Below, piece after piece: positions 44,124 through 51,651 of a stretch of DNA of 64,000 bases; position 1 is the stretch's first letter, and each line of letters starts with the position of its first letter. A program made the position numbers and the translations under genes. A model generated the notes under the pieces. The model did no database searches. It had not been told where the DNA came from and worked only from the letters and a program-made list of their open reading frames with translations. Origin of the DNA: an uncultured Draconibacterium sp. (GTDB lineage Bacteria; Bacteroidota; Bacteroidia; Bacteroidales; Prolixibacteraceae); NCBI RefSeq assembly GCF_963677565.1, contig NZ_OY781981.1, forward strand, positions 558,001 to 622,000. Direction: 5' to 3'.

Positions 44124-45986
44124 ATGGCAGATAAAGAGCAAAAACTGTTCACCGATTTTGCACCCATCACAACAGAAGAGTGGGAAGCAAAAATTAATGC
44201 CGATTTAAAAGGCAAAGACTACGAGCGCTCTCTCGTTTGGAAAACTTACGAGGGATTCAAAGTACGCCCGTATTACCGTCAGGAAAACCTTGCAGGAAAA
44301 GACTACCTGGAAAGCTTACCGGGAGAATTTCCATATGTGCGGGGAAACAATAAAACCAACAACGATTGGTTCATTCGTCAAAACATCTTTGTTACCGATT
44401 TTGAAGAAGCTAACAAAAAAGCTTTAGAAGTGCTTGGAAAAGGTATTACCTCTTTGGGATTCCTTTTTAGCGAGTGTGGTTCGGTTACCAAGGAAAGCCT
44501 GGGAGTGTTGCTAAAAGACATTTGTCTGGAAGCAGCCGAAATTAACCTGGTTTGCCCTTGCGACAACTGCAACTGCGCCGAAGCTTTTTCAGCTTATGTT
44601 TCGGAAGGCAACTGGGATAACGATAAAGTGATCGCTTCGGCATCAATCGACCCTATTGGCACTTTCGTATTAAAAGGTAAACTGGAAGAAGATGCAGTAG
44701 CTAAACTGGTTCCGGCTGTTGAGGCTGCAAAAGCCGTTAAGAATTTCCGCGTCGTTGGCGTTCATGGAAAATTCTTCGCAAACAGCGGATCATCAATCGC
44801 TCAGGAGTTGGCTTTTTCACTGGCTCAGGGAGCTGAGTACTTAACAAAACTTACCGAAGCCGGTGTTAGTGTTGACGATGCAGCCAAAGCGATCAAATTC
44901 AACATGGGTATCAGCAACAACTATTTTATGGAAATAGCCAAGTTGCGTGCCGGCCGACTTTTATGGTCGAAAATTGTTGAAGCTTACGGACCGGAATGCA
45001 AGTGTTCGGCAAAAATGATCGTTCACAGCGAAACCAACCGCTTTAACAAAACGGTTTACGATCCGTATGTAAACATGCTGCGTACACAAACCGAAGCAAT
45101 GTCGGCCACTTTGGGCGGCGCACACTCGGTTACTGTACTTCCTTTTAACGCTATTTACGAAGAAACTACTCCATTCTCGGAGCGTATCGCACGTAACCAG
45201 CAGATCCTGTTAAAAGAAGAATCGCACTTCGATAAGATTGCCGATCCTTCAGCAGGTTCATACTACATTGAAACACTTACTGAAGCGCTGGCCGATCAGG
45301 CATGGGAGTTGTTCCTTGCGGTTCAGGAAAAAGGTGGTTTCATCGCTGCTTTCAAAGAAGGTTTTGTTCAGGCAGAGGTTAAAGCAATGGCTGCTGACCG
45401 TGATAAAAAGATCGCTCAGCGTCGTGAAAACCTGTTAGGAACCAACCAGTTCCCTAACTTCACTGAAGAGATGAAAGCTGATTTCGATGGTTCGTTGTTC
45501 GAAGCAGTTGACCTGACAGAAGAAGGTGCTGAAGTGGAAACATTGAAACCTTACCGCGGTGCTCAACCATTTGAGACATTGCGTTACACTACTGATATGT
45601 ACGCTCGCGAAAACAAACGTCCACTGGCATTTATGCTTACCATTGGTAACCTTACTTTCCGTAAGGCACGTGCACAGTTCGCATGCAACTTCTTTGCAGT
45701 TGCCGGTTTCGATGTACAGGATAATAACGGATTTGCAACCGTTGAAGAAGGTGTTGCCGCAGCAAAAGCAGCAAGCGCCGATATCGTTGTGGTTTGTAGT
45801 TCGGATGATGAGTATGCTGAGATTGCTCCGAAAGTAGCTGAGCAATTGGGTGAAGAAATTTTGGTTGTTGCCGGAGCTCCTGCCTGTGCAGACGAGTTGA
45901 AAGCAAAAGGAATTACCAATTTCGTTCATGTAAAAAGCAACATTTTGGACGAGCTGAAGGGATATCAAGACAAGTTGGGAATCTAA
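44124..45986 (+). CDS. mutA: Methylmalonyl-CoA mutase small (beta) subunit
   Basis: 620 residues from the ATG at 44124; the frame stays open 93 bases further up but lacks conserved sequence. It has the mutase TIM-barrel (ITTEEWEAKINADLKGKDYE, LVWKTYEGFKVRPYYRQENL, ADPSAGSYYIETLTEALADQ) and a C-terminal flavodoxin-like domain. It lacks the DxHxxG cobalamin motif, as expected for the non-catalytic subunit. It pairs with MutB to interconvert succinyl-CoA and methylmalonyl-CoA. The gap to mutB is 13 bases. No cobalamin riboswitch precedes it. Confidence 0.95.
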   Translation: MADKEQKLFTDFAPITTEEWEAKINADLKGKDYERSLVWKTYEGFKVRPYYRQENLAGKDYLESLPGEFPYVRGNNKTNNDWFIRQNIFVTDFEEANKKALEVLGKGITSLGFLFSECGSVTKESLGVLLKDICLEAAEINLVCPCDNCNCAEAFSAYVSEGNWDNDKVIASASIDPIGTFVLKGKLEEDAVAKLVPAVEAAKAVKNFRVVGVHGKFFANSGSSIAQELAFSLAQGAEYLTKLTEAGVSVDDAAKAIKFNMGISNNYFMEIAKLRAGRLLWSKIVEAYGPECKCSAKMIVHSETNRFNKTVYDPYVNMLRTQTEAMSATLGGAHSVTVLPFNAIYEETTPFSERIARNQQILLKEESHFDKIADPSAGSYYIETLTEALADQAWELFLAVQEKGGFIAAFKEGFVQAEVKAMAADRDKKIAQRRENLLGTNQFPNFTEEMKADFDGSLFEAVDLTEEGAEVETLKPYRGAQPFETLRYTTDMYARENKRPLAFMLTIGNLTFRKARAQFACNFFAVAGFDVQDNNGFATVEEGVAAAKAASADIVVVCSSDDEYAEIAPKVAEQLGEEILVVAGAPACADELKAKGITNFVHVKSNILDELKGYQDKLGI

Positions 45987-45999
45987 AAAAAGCAGTACA

Positions 46000-48156
46000 A
46001 TGAAACCGAATTTTAAAGATATAAACATAAAAGCAGCTACCAAGCAGGCGAAAGCATCTGACTGGGCTGCAAAAAATAACATCAAAAAAGACTGGTTAAC
46101 ACCGGAGCAGATTCCTGTTAAACCGGTTTACACCAAAGAAGACCTTGAAGGAATGGAGCACCTGAACTATGCAGCAGGTTTGGCACCTTACCTTCGCGGA
46201 CCTTACTCGGCAATGTATGCTATGCGTCCATGGACGATCCGTCAGTACGCTGGTTTCTCAACTGCCGAAGAATCAAACGCATTCTACCGTCGTAACCTTG
46301 CGGCTGGTCAGAAAGGTTTGTCAGTGGCATTCGACCTTGCTACACACCGCGGATACGACTCGGACCACGAACGTGTGGTTGGCGACGTTGGTAAAGCCGG
46401 TGTGGCTATCGATTCTATCCTGGATATGAAGATCCTTTTCGATCAAATTCCACTGGATAAAATGTCGGTATCGATGACCATGAACGGTGCCGTTCTTCCT
46501 GTATTGGCATTTTACATTGTTACAGGTTTGGAACAAGGCGCTACATTAGAGCAACTTTCAGGAACGATCCAAAACGATATTCTGAAAGAATTTATGGTGC
46601 GTAACACTTACATTTACCCACCTGAGTTCTCGATGAAAATTATTGCCGACATTTTTGAGTTCACTTCTCAAAATATGCCGAAATTCAACTCAATCTCAAT
46701 TTCGGGTTACCACATGCAGGAAGCAGGTGCAACTGCCGACATTGAAATGGCATACACCCTTGCCGACGGTTTGGATTACTTACGCACAGGTGTTAAAGCC
46801 GGTTTGGACATCGACGCTTTTGCACCACGTTTGTCGTTCTTCTGGGCTGTGGGAATGAACCACTTTATGGAGATTGCAAAAATGCGTGCAGCACGTATGA
46901 TTTGGGCAAAACTGGTTAAACAATTTAACCCTAAAAACCCAAAATCGATGGCATTGCGTACGCACTCGCAAACTTCGGGTTGGTCATTAACTGAGCAGGA
47001 TCCGTTTAACAATGTTGGCCGTACTGCTATTGAAGCAATGGCTGCAACATTAGGTGGAACACAAAGTTTACACACCAACGCACTTGATGAAGCGATTGCA
47101 TTACCAACCGACTTCTCGGCACGTATTGCACGTAACACACAGTTGTACATCCAGCAGGAAACTGAACTTTGTCGTTCGGCCGATCCATGGGCAGGTTCGT
47201 ATTACGTTGAGGCATTAACACACGAGCTGGCACAAAAAGCATGGGCACATATCGAAGAAGTTGAGAAACTTGGTGGTATGGCTAAAGCGATTGAAACCGG
47301 TGTACCTAAAATGCGTATCGAAGAAGCTGCAGCACGTGCACAGGGACGTATTGACGGTGGAACACAAACAATTGTGGGTATCAACAAATACCGTTTAGAG
47401 AAAGAAGATCCGATTGATATTTTGGATATCGACAACACTGCAGTTCGTAAATCGCAAATCGAAAGATTGGAAAAACTGCGTGCTGAGCGTAACGAAGAAG
47501 ACGTACAAAAAGCGTTGGCAGCAATTACAAAAGCTGCCGAAACAGGCGAAGGCAACTTGTTGGCCTTGTCGGTTGAAGCCGCTAAAAAACGTGCTTCGTT
47601 AGGTGAAATTTCAGATGCTTGCGAGAAAATCGCAGGACGTTACAAAGCAGTAATCAGAACTATTGAAGGCGTGTATAAAGCAGAAGCACAAGACAAGTCT
47701 GAGTTCCAGGAAGCTCAGGCTTTAGCGAAGAAATTCGCAGAAATGCAGGGTCGTCAGCCACGTATTATGGTTGCTAAAATGGGTCAGGACGGACACGACC
47801 GTGGTGCAAAAGTTGTTGCTACCGGTTACGCCGACCTTGGTTTTGACGTTGATATGGGACCATTATTCCAGACTCCGGAAGAAAGTGCTAAACAAGCCGT
47901 TGAAAACGACGTGCACGTTGTAGGTGTTTCTTCATTGGCAGCCGGTCATAAAACACTTGTTCCTGCCATTATTGCTGAGCTGAAAAAACTGGGTCGCGAC
48001 GATATCATGGTTATTTGCGGTGGTGTAATTCCTCACCAGGATTACCAATACTTGTACGATGCAGGTGCAGTTGCCATCTTCGGCCCTGGTACCAGCGTTG
48101 CAGGTGCAGGTAAAAAAATCCTTGAGATTTTGATTGAAGCTTATAAAGAAGACTAG
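46000..48156 (+). CDS. mutB: Methylmalonyl-CoA mutase large (alpha, catalytic) subunit
   Basis: 718 residues, full length. Catalytic barrel: TIRQYAGFSTAEESNAFYRR, SVAFDLATHRGYDSDHERVV, NGAVLPVLAFYI, RTHSQTSGWSLTEQDPFNNV. The B12-binding domain from about residue 580 carries MGQDGHDRGAKV with the cobalt-ligating His near 598, then VVGVSSLAAGHKTLVP and ICGGVIPHQDY. It supports the succinate-propionate route common in anaerobic Bacteroidota. The epimerase and the MeaB chaperone are not in the window. Confidence 0.97.
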   Translation: MKPNFKDINIKAATKQAKASDWAAKNNIKKDWLTPEQIPVKPVYTKEDLEGMEHLNYAAGLAPYLRGPYSAMYAMRPWTIRQYAGFSTAEESNAFYRRNLAAGQKGLSVAFDLATHRGYDSDHERVVGDVGKAGVAIDSILDMKILFDQIPLDKMSVSMTMNGAVLPVLAFYIVTGLEQGATLEQLSGTIQNDILKEFMVRNTYIYPPEFSMKIIADIFEFTSQNMPKFNSISISGYHMQEAGATADIEMAYTLADGLDYLRTGVKAGLDIDAFAPRLSFFWAVGMNHFMEIAKMRAARMIWAKLVKQFNPKNPKSMALRTHSQTSGWSLTEQDPFNNVGRTAIEAMAATLGGTQSLHTNALDEAIALPTDFSARIARNTQLYIQQETELCRSADPWAGSYYVEALTHELAQKAWAHIEEVEKLGGMAKAIETGVPKMRIEEAAARAQGRIDGGTQTIVGINKYRLEKEDPIDILDIDNTAVRKSQIERLEKLRAERNEEDVQKALAAITKAAETGEGNLLALSVEAAKKRASLGEISDACEKIAGRYKAVIRTIEGVYKAEAQDKSEFQEAQALAKKFAEMQGRQPRIMVAKMGQDGHDRGAKVVATGYADLGFDVDMGPLFQTPEESAKQAVENDVHVVGVSSLAAGHKTLVPAIIAELKKLGRDDIMVICGGVIPHQDYQYLYDAGAVAIFGPGTSVAGAGKKILEILIEAYKED

Positions 48157-48201
48157 CTTTAAATGCAAGACTAAAATAAGAAGTCGCTATATAACTTCTA
48201 T

Positions 48202-48233
48202 AAAGCCGGTTCCATTTGGGACCGGCTTTTATT
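48202..48233 (+). terminator. Terminator of mutAB
   Basis: AAAGCCGGT (48202-48210) pairs with ACCGGCTTT (48221-48229), extended inward by TCC/GGA with a bulged T, followed by TTTT. Confidence 0.85.
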
Positions 48234-48237
48234 TTGT

Positions 48238-48786
48238 CTACAATCCCTTTAAAGCAGCAATAACTTCTTCAACATCGGCCCGTCCTCCATGACTTGAACT
48301 TACTTTTGAGAAAATTACTTTCCCCTTTGTATCAATCACAAAAGTTGACGGATAAGCTGTTTCTTTTGGAGCATCCCACCTCAAACCGTATTTATTTACC
48401 ATCGAGTAGTTAGGATCAAGGGCAATGTAAAATCCTTCAGGAAACGTAAAGTCTTCGGCAAATTCTTCTGCTTTTTCCTGCAGCACTTCCGATGGTCCGG
48501 GATAAATCATCAAAACCCTGGCTCCGTAATTTTTAAATTGATCGGCCACTTCAACAAATTCTCCTACCTGGCGTGTGCAAACCGGGCACTGGTATTCGGG
48601 CCAGCCCCTCAGAACAATCAGAACAAGCGGCGACTGATTATATATTTCTTTTAGCTGAACTTCAGTGCCATCAATTAGATGTGCTTTAAAATCAATGATT
48701 TTATCTCCGGTTGCAACATTGGCATTGGGTTGCGAAAATGCCGGAACAAAAAATAAGGCGAATAAAATGGTAATAATCGTTTTCAT
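48238..48786 (-). CDS. Secreted AhpC/TSA (thioredoxin-fold) family protein
   Basis: 182 residues from the ATG at 48786, where the signal peptide begins (IITILFALFFVPAFSQ). The peroxiredoxin-like core has GDKIIDFKAHLIDGTEVQLK, then VLIVLRGWPEYQCPVCTRQV with the Cys pair CPVC, and ALDPNYSMVNKYGLRW, YPSTFVIDTKGKVIFSK. This resembles AhpC/TSA-type proteins of the periplasm; it could be a peroxidase or a thiol oxidoreductase. Monocistronic. Confidence 0.85.
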   Translation of the reverse strand: MKTIITILFALFFVPAFSQPNANVATGDKIIDFKAHLIDGTEVQLKEIYNQSPLVLIVLRGWPEYQCPVCTRQVGEFVEVADQFKNYGARVLMIYPGPSEVLQEKAEEFAEDFTFPEGFYIALDPNYSMVNKYGLRWDAPKETAYPSTFVIDTKGKVIFSKVSSSHGGRADVEEVIAALKGL

Positions 48787-48936
48787 GATAAAGTATTTTA
48801 ATAGCACTAAAACATTTAACAGAGTCCAAAGTTCTGCTTTGCAACCATTTTAGAGCAACTAACGTTTTACACAAATCAATAATAAAAAGGAACTGGTAAC
48901 AGAAAACCGTTTCGTTGTAGCGTTTTTTTAAAATAA

Positions 48937-48965
48937 AAAAGCGGACTCCAATGTTGGAATCCGCT
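48937..48965 (-). terminator. Terminator of the secreted paralogue at 48992
   Basis: AGCGGACTCCA (48940-48950) pairs with TGGAATCCGCT (48955-48965); the single mismatch is a G-U pair in minus-strand RNA. The A run before it is a U tract on that strand. Confidence 0.82.
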
Positions 48966-48991
48966 CGTTACCTTTTCTCTTTTTAAAAGCC

Positions 48992-49573
48992 TTAATCAAT
49001 TACTACACTATGTTGATACATGTTATATTCATTGGTAAGTACGATGTCGTATTCTCCGGAATTCAAATCCGATAAATCTACCATTTTGTGAATTGCAAAG
49101 TCTTTACCCAGGCTTACCTCTTCCAACAATGTGTTATCGTCGTAGACATACAGTTTAATATTCTCGTTTTCGTAGTTCAAATACGAGAATTTCACTTTAT
49201 CTCCTTTTTGGTGAAAATATGGTTCGGAAGTTTTTCTTACATCCTTAACTTCAACATCGCCATACTCGATTGATAACTGCTTCATGATTTCATCATCACC
49301 TGTTCTTACATAATACCAATAAGTACCGTTTTCCAGTTTGGAAAAGTCGTAACGTTTCTCCAATTCGCTTATCGGAGCGTCTGTGCTCATTTCATAAATA
49401 CTGTTACCGTATTCATCTTTCAATTCAATTTCAAAATTTACCATATCGGTATTTGAGATTTCTACTAACGTTGCATCATTCTCGCCTGAAGCCATATTTA
49501 CTCTTAAGTTTCCTGATGCCGTTGCAACACTTGCTACAAGCATTGCAAAAATTGCTACAAATAATGTTTTCAT
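48992..49573 (-). CDS. Small secreted protein, paralogue 1 of a tandem pair
   Basis: 193 residues with signal peptide LFVAIFAMLVASVATA. Two similar beta-sandwich-like halves each hold a strand-turn signature: YDFSKLENGTYWYYVRTGDD in the first and DLSDLNSGEYDIVLTNEYN in the second. These resemble the C-terminal sorting-type Ig folds of Bacteroidota secreted proteins, but no membrane or enzymatic motif is seen. It is about 30% like the protein at 49965 and aligns with it along its whole length (GNLRVNM/GNLSVNI start, SYLNYENENIKLYVYD/SYLNHAANDVMLYLYD). Confidence 0.78.
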   Translation of the reverse strand: MKTLFVAIFAMLVASVATASGNLRVNMASGENDATLVEISNTDMVNFEIELKDEYGNSIYEMSTDAPISELEKRYDFSKLENGTYWYYVRTGDDEIMKQLSIEYGDVEVKDVRKTSEPYFHQKGDKVKFSYLNYENENIKLYVYDDNTLLEEVSLGKDFAIHKMVDLSDLNSGEYDIVLTNEYNMYQHSVVID

Positions 49574-49720
49574 GATTCTAATTTTTAATTTTCTGTTTTA
49601 ACTTGTTTCTAATAGTAAAAGGAATTACTTCTACTTTTGTTTATTTTACAGGCTACATTGTTAAACATTTCACACATGAAAAAGACCTAAATCTTAATAT
49701 TTACAGGCATTTCAAGACCA

Positions 49721-49739
49721 TGTTAATATGATGTTAAAC
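49721..49739 (-). promoter_or_regulatory. TTAACA-N5-TTAACA repeat upstream of paralogue 1
   Basis: Read on the minus strand, two TTAACA copies 11 bp apart about 150 bases before the ATG at 49573. The same pair, at the same 40-base distance from an AAAGACC block, lies before paralogue 2 (see 50688-50706). The rest of 49574-49964 holds this promoter region and the terminator at 49892-49920. Confidence 0.5.
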
Positions 49740-49891
49740 TATCAATGTGGCGAATTACAACTATCGGATTGAAAGTCTGAGCGATAAGAAGTTATTTAGA
49801 GCTTAGAAGATCAATTTGGTCAATGGTAAAACAGCATCATTTCTCCCTTAAAGTTTGAAAGCAAGCCATTGCCTAAGCTCCAATTCTATAT

Positions 49892-49920
49892 AAAAAAAGC
49901 GAATCCAACCTGGATTCGCT
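49892..49920 (-). terminator. Terminator of the secreted paralogue at 49965
   Basis: A perfect ten-pair stem AGCGAATCCA (49898-49907) with TGGATTCGCT (49911-49920), three-base loop, and a seven-base A run giving a U tract on the minus strand. Confidence 0.88.
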
Positions 49921-49964
49921 TTACCAAAACTAACTAATTTAACTACCTAAACTTACGAAAAATA

Positions 49965-50561
49965 TTAATTGAGAGTAATTTCATATGCATATACTCCATT
50001 GTTACTTACCAATACAGCCTCGTAACTTCCACTATCAAGCTTCGACAAATCGATAGCATGATTAACTGCAAATTCTTCCCCTAAATCATCTTCATGAATC
50101 AAACGATTGGTTTTGCCATCGTATAGATACAACATCACATCGTTTGCCGCATGATTCAGGTAAGAAATATTCAACTGATTGTTATTCATTCCAAAATATG
50201 GATCAACCTGTTTGGTTTGGTCCACAACTTTTACATCACCGTCTTTAACGGCTAAAACTGATCTGTTCATTTCATTATCGAGCTTTACAGTAAAAGTGTA
50301 TTCACCATCACTGAGTTTTGAAAAATCGTAAGTATTCAAAACCAGTTTCAGAGGTTGTTGGATTTGTTTATAATAAACAATATCATTATTCATATTGCGG
50401 ATTTCCATTTCAAACTGACTTTCAACCGCATTGGTTACACGAACATGCGCTTCAGCGCCTTCCCCCTCTGAAATGTTTACACTTAAATTTCCCGTCGCCA
50501 TAGCTGCTCCTGCAAATAGTGCAAGAGCTACTGTTAAAAGAACTTTGTTTAATCGTTTCAT
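49965..50561 (-). CDS. Small secreted protein, paralogue 2 of a tandem pair
   Basis: 198 residues with signal peptide VLLTVALALFAGAAMATG. The same two-half layout as the protein at 48992: YDFSKLSDGEYTFTVKLDNE and DLSKLDSGSYEAVLVSNNGV. Function unknown; probably a periplasmic or surface protein. Each paralogue has its own promoter region and terminator, so they are separate transcripts. The gene diverges from the LytTR regulator at 50857, which makes it a likely target. Confidence 0.78.
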   Translation of the reverse strand: MKRLNKVLLTVALALFAGAAMATGNLSVNISEGEGAEAHVRVTNAVESQFEMEIRNMNNDIVYYKQIQQPLKLVLNTYDFSKLSDGEYTFTVKLDNEMNRSVLAVKDGDVKVVDQTKQVDPYFGMNNNQLNISYLNHAANDVMLYLYDGKTNRLIHEDDLGEEFAVNHAIDLSKLDSGSYEAVLVSNNGVYAYEITLN

Positions 50562-50687
50562 AACTTGTTGTTTTTATTTAATTGTTTTCAGTAACTATGA
50601 CCGCAATATATGTATAAAGTTTAATTCGATATTGTTAATCAATTGTTAAAGACCTTTAAGTCTTTTATTATCAACAACTAATACTTA

Positions 50688-50706
50688 TGTTAATGTCATG
50701 TTAACC
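50688..50706 (-). promoter_or_regulatory. TTAACA-N5-TTAACA repeat upstream of paralogue 2
   Basis: On the minus strand, TTAACA twice with 11-bp spacing, 40 bases from an AAAGACC block exactly as before paralogue 1. A second such pair (TTAACA-N5-TTAACA) lies at about 50634-50650. This suggests that the promoters were duplicated with the genes and share a regulator. Confidence 0.5.
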
Positions 50707-50759
50707 GTAAAATTCTTCGGAATCAGGTAAAACCCGGGCAAAAAGAAAGCATTATAAAT

Positions 50760-50812
50760 TACCGTTTATTCCCCAGATAATACCACTTATGACCTGAAAC
50801 CTACCGTTCATT
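50760..50812 (+). promoter_or_regulatory. Three 21-bp-phased direct repeats before the LytTR operon
   Basis: Copies TACCGTTTATT (50760), TACCACTTATG (50781) and TACCGTTCATT (50802) start exactly 21 bp apart, two helical turns. LytTR-type regulators bind 9-bp direct repeats with about this spacing. The third copy starts 41 bases before the -7 box, where an activator would sit. The regulator gene itself is the next gene, so autoregulation is likely. Confidence 0.7.
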
Positions 50813-50842
50813 AATTAACTCATACATATCTGCAATTAATTC

Positions 50843-50850
50843 TATCTTTG
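50843..50850 (+). promoter_or_regulatory. -7 box of the LytTR regulator operon
   Basis: TATCTTTG, an exact TAnnTTTG. The ATG at 50857 follows within seven bases, so the transcript would have almost no leader, or start at the codon itself. Confidence 0.6.
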
Positions 50851-50856
50851 TTAACC

Positions 50857-51651
50857 ATGACTAGATACAATGCCATAATTATTGATGACGAAATAAATGT
50901 ACAGGAGGCGTTAAAGATTTTACTTCAGCGCAACTGCCCAAACGTTAACATATGCGGAACGGTAGGATCAGCAGGTCAGGGGCGCGAGTTATTAAGAAAA
51001 TGGGATGTTCAACTGATCTTTCTCGACATTTCGATGCCGGGGGAAAATGGGTTCGATTTTTTAGCCAGTATTCCCAAAGAAGATTACGCCATTATTTTTA
51101 CCACAGCTTACGAAGAATATGCACTGCGCGCCATTAAAAGTAACGCAATTGATTACCTCTTAAAACCAATCGACCCGGAAGAGCTTAAAGAAGCTGTAAC
51201 AAAAGCCTCTTCACACCTTGATTTGCGCCATCAAAATCAGGAAATACAAAAAACTTACGGAGAGTCGTTAAACAATCTCACCCAACAAGCTAACGACGGT
51301 TTTGAATATGCACCGAAAATAACCGTTATTGAAAAATTTGGATTTCAGATTGTTGAAGTTGAAAAAATCAGATATATAGAAGCGGATGGAGCCTACTCTG
51401 TTATACATTTGTCAGGCCTGGAGAAAGTAGTATCTAGCAAAACAGTTGGAGAGATCGAAAAAGTTCTTGATCCATCAATTTTTATCCGTATACACAAATC
51501 GACATTATTAAACATAAAATATTTGCGTGGATTTTCCAGTTTCGAAGGAAATTTCGCTATTTTAGATGACGATACCCAGTTGATAATTTCGAGAAGAAAG
51601 TACAACGAATTTAGAGATGCTGTAGATAAGTTTTCTAAACCTATTGATTAG
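50857..51651 (+). CDS. LytTR-family response regulator
   Basis: 264 residues from the ATG at 50857. A TTG three codons earlier overlaps the -7 box and is rejected. The receiver domain has IIIDDEINVQEAL, phospho-acceptor Asp57 (LIFLDISMPG), Thr in IIFTTAYEEYALRAI and Lys in DYLLKPIDPEEL. The C-terminal LytTR DNA-binding domain has VEVEKIRYIEADGAYSVIHL, FIRIHKSTLLNIKYLRGF and LIISRRKYNEF. Its stop overlaps the GTG start of the kinase gene (TAGTG). Confidence 0.95.
   Translation: MTRYNAIIIDDEINVQEALKILLQRNCPNVNICGTVGSAGQGRELLRKWDVQLIFLDISMPGENGFDFLASIPKEDYAIIFTTAYEEYALRAIKSNAIDYLLKPIDPEELKEAVTKASSHLDLRHQNQEIQKTYGESLNNLTQQANDGFEYAPKITVIEKFGFQIVEVEKIRYIEADGAYSVIHLSGLEKVVSSKTVGEIEKVLDPSIFIRIHKSTLLNIKYLRGFSSFEGNFAILDDDTQLIISRRKYNEFRDAVDKFSKPID

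Noticed and set aside
45435..46085. 216-codon minus-strand frame across mutA/mutB
   Set aside because: Antisense to two conserved mutase genes; Cys/Phe-rich shadow composition.
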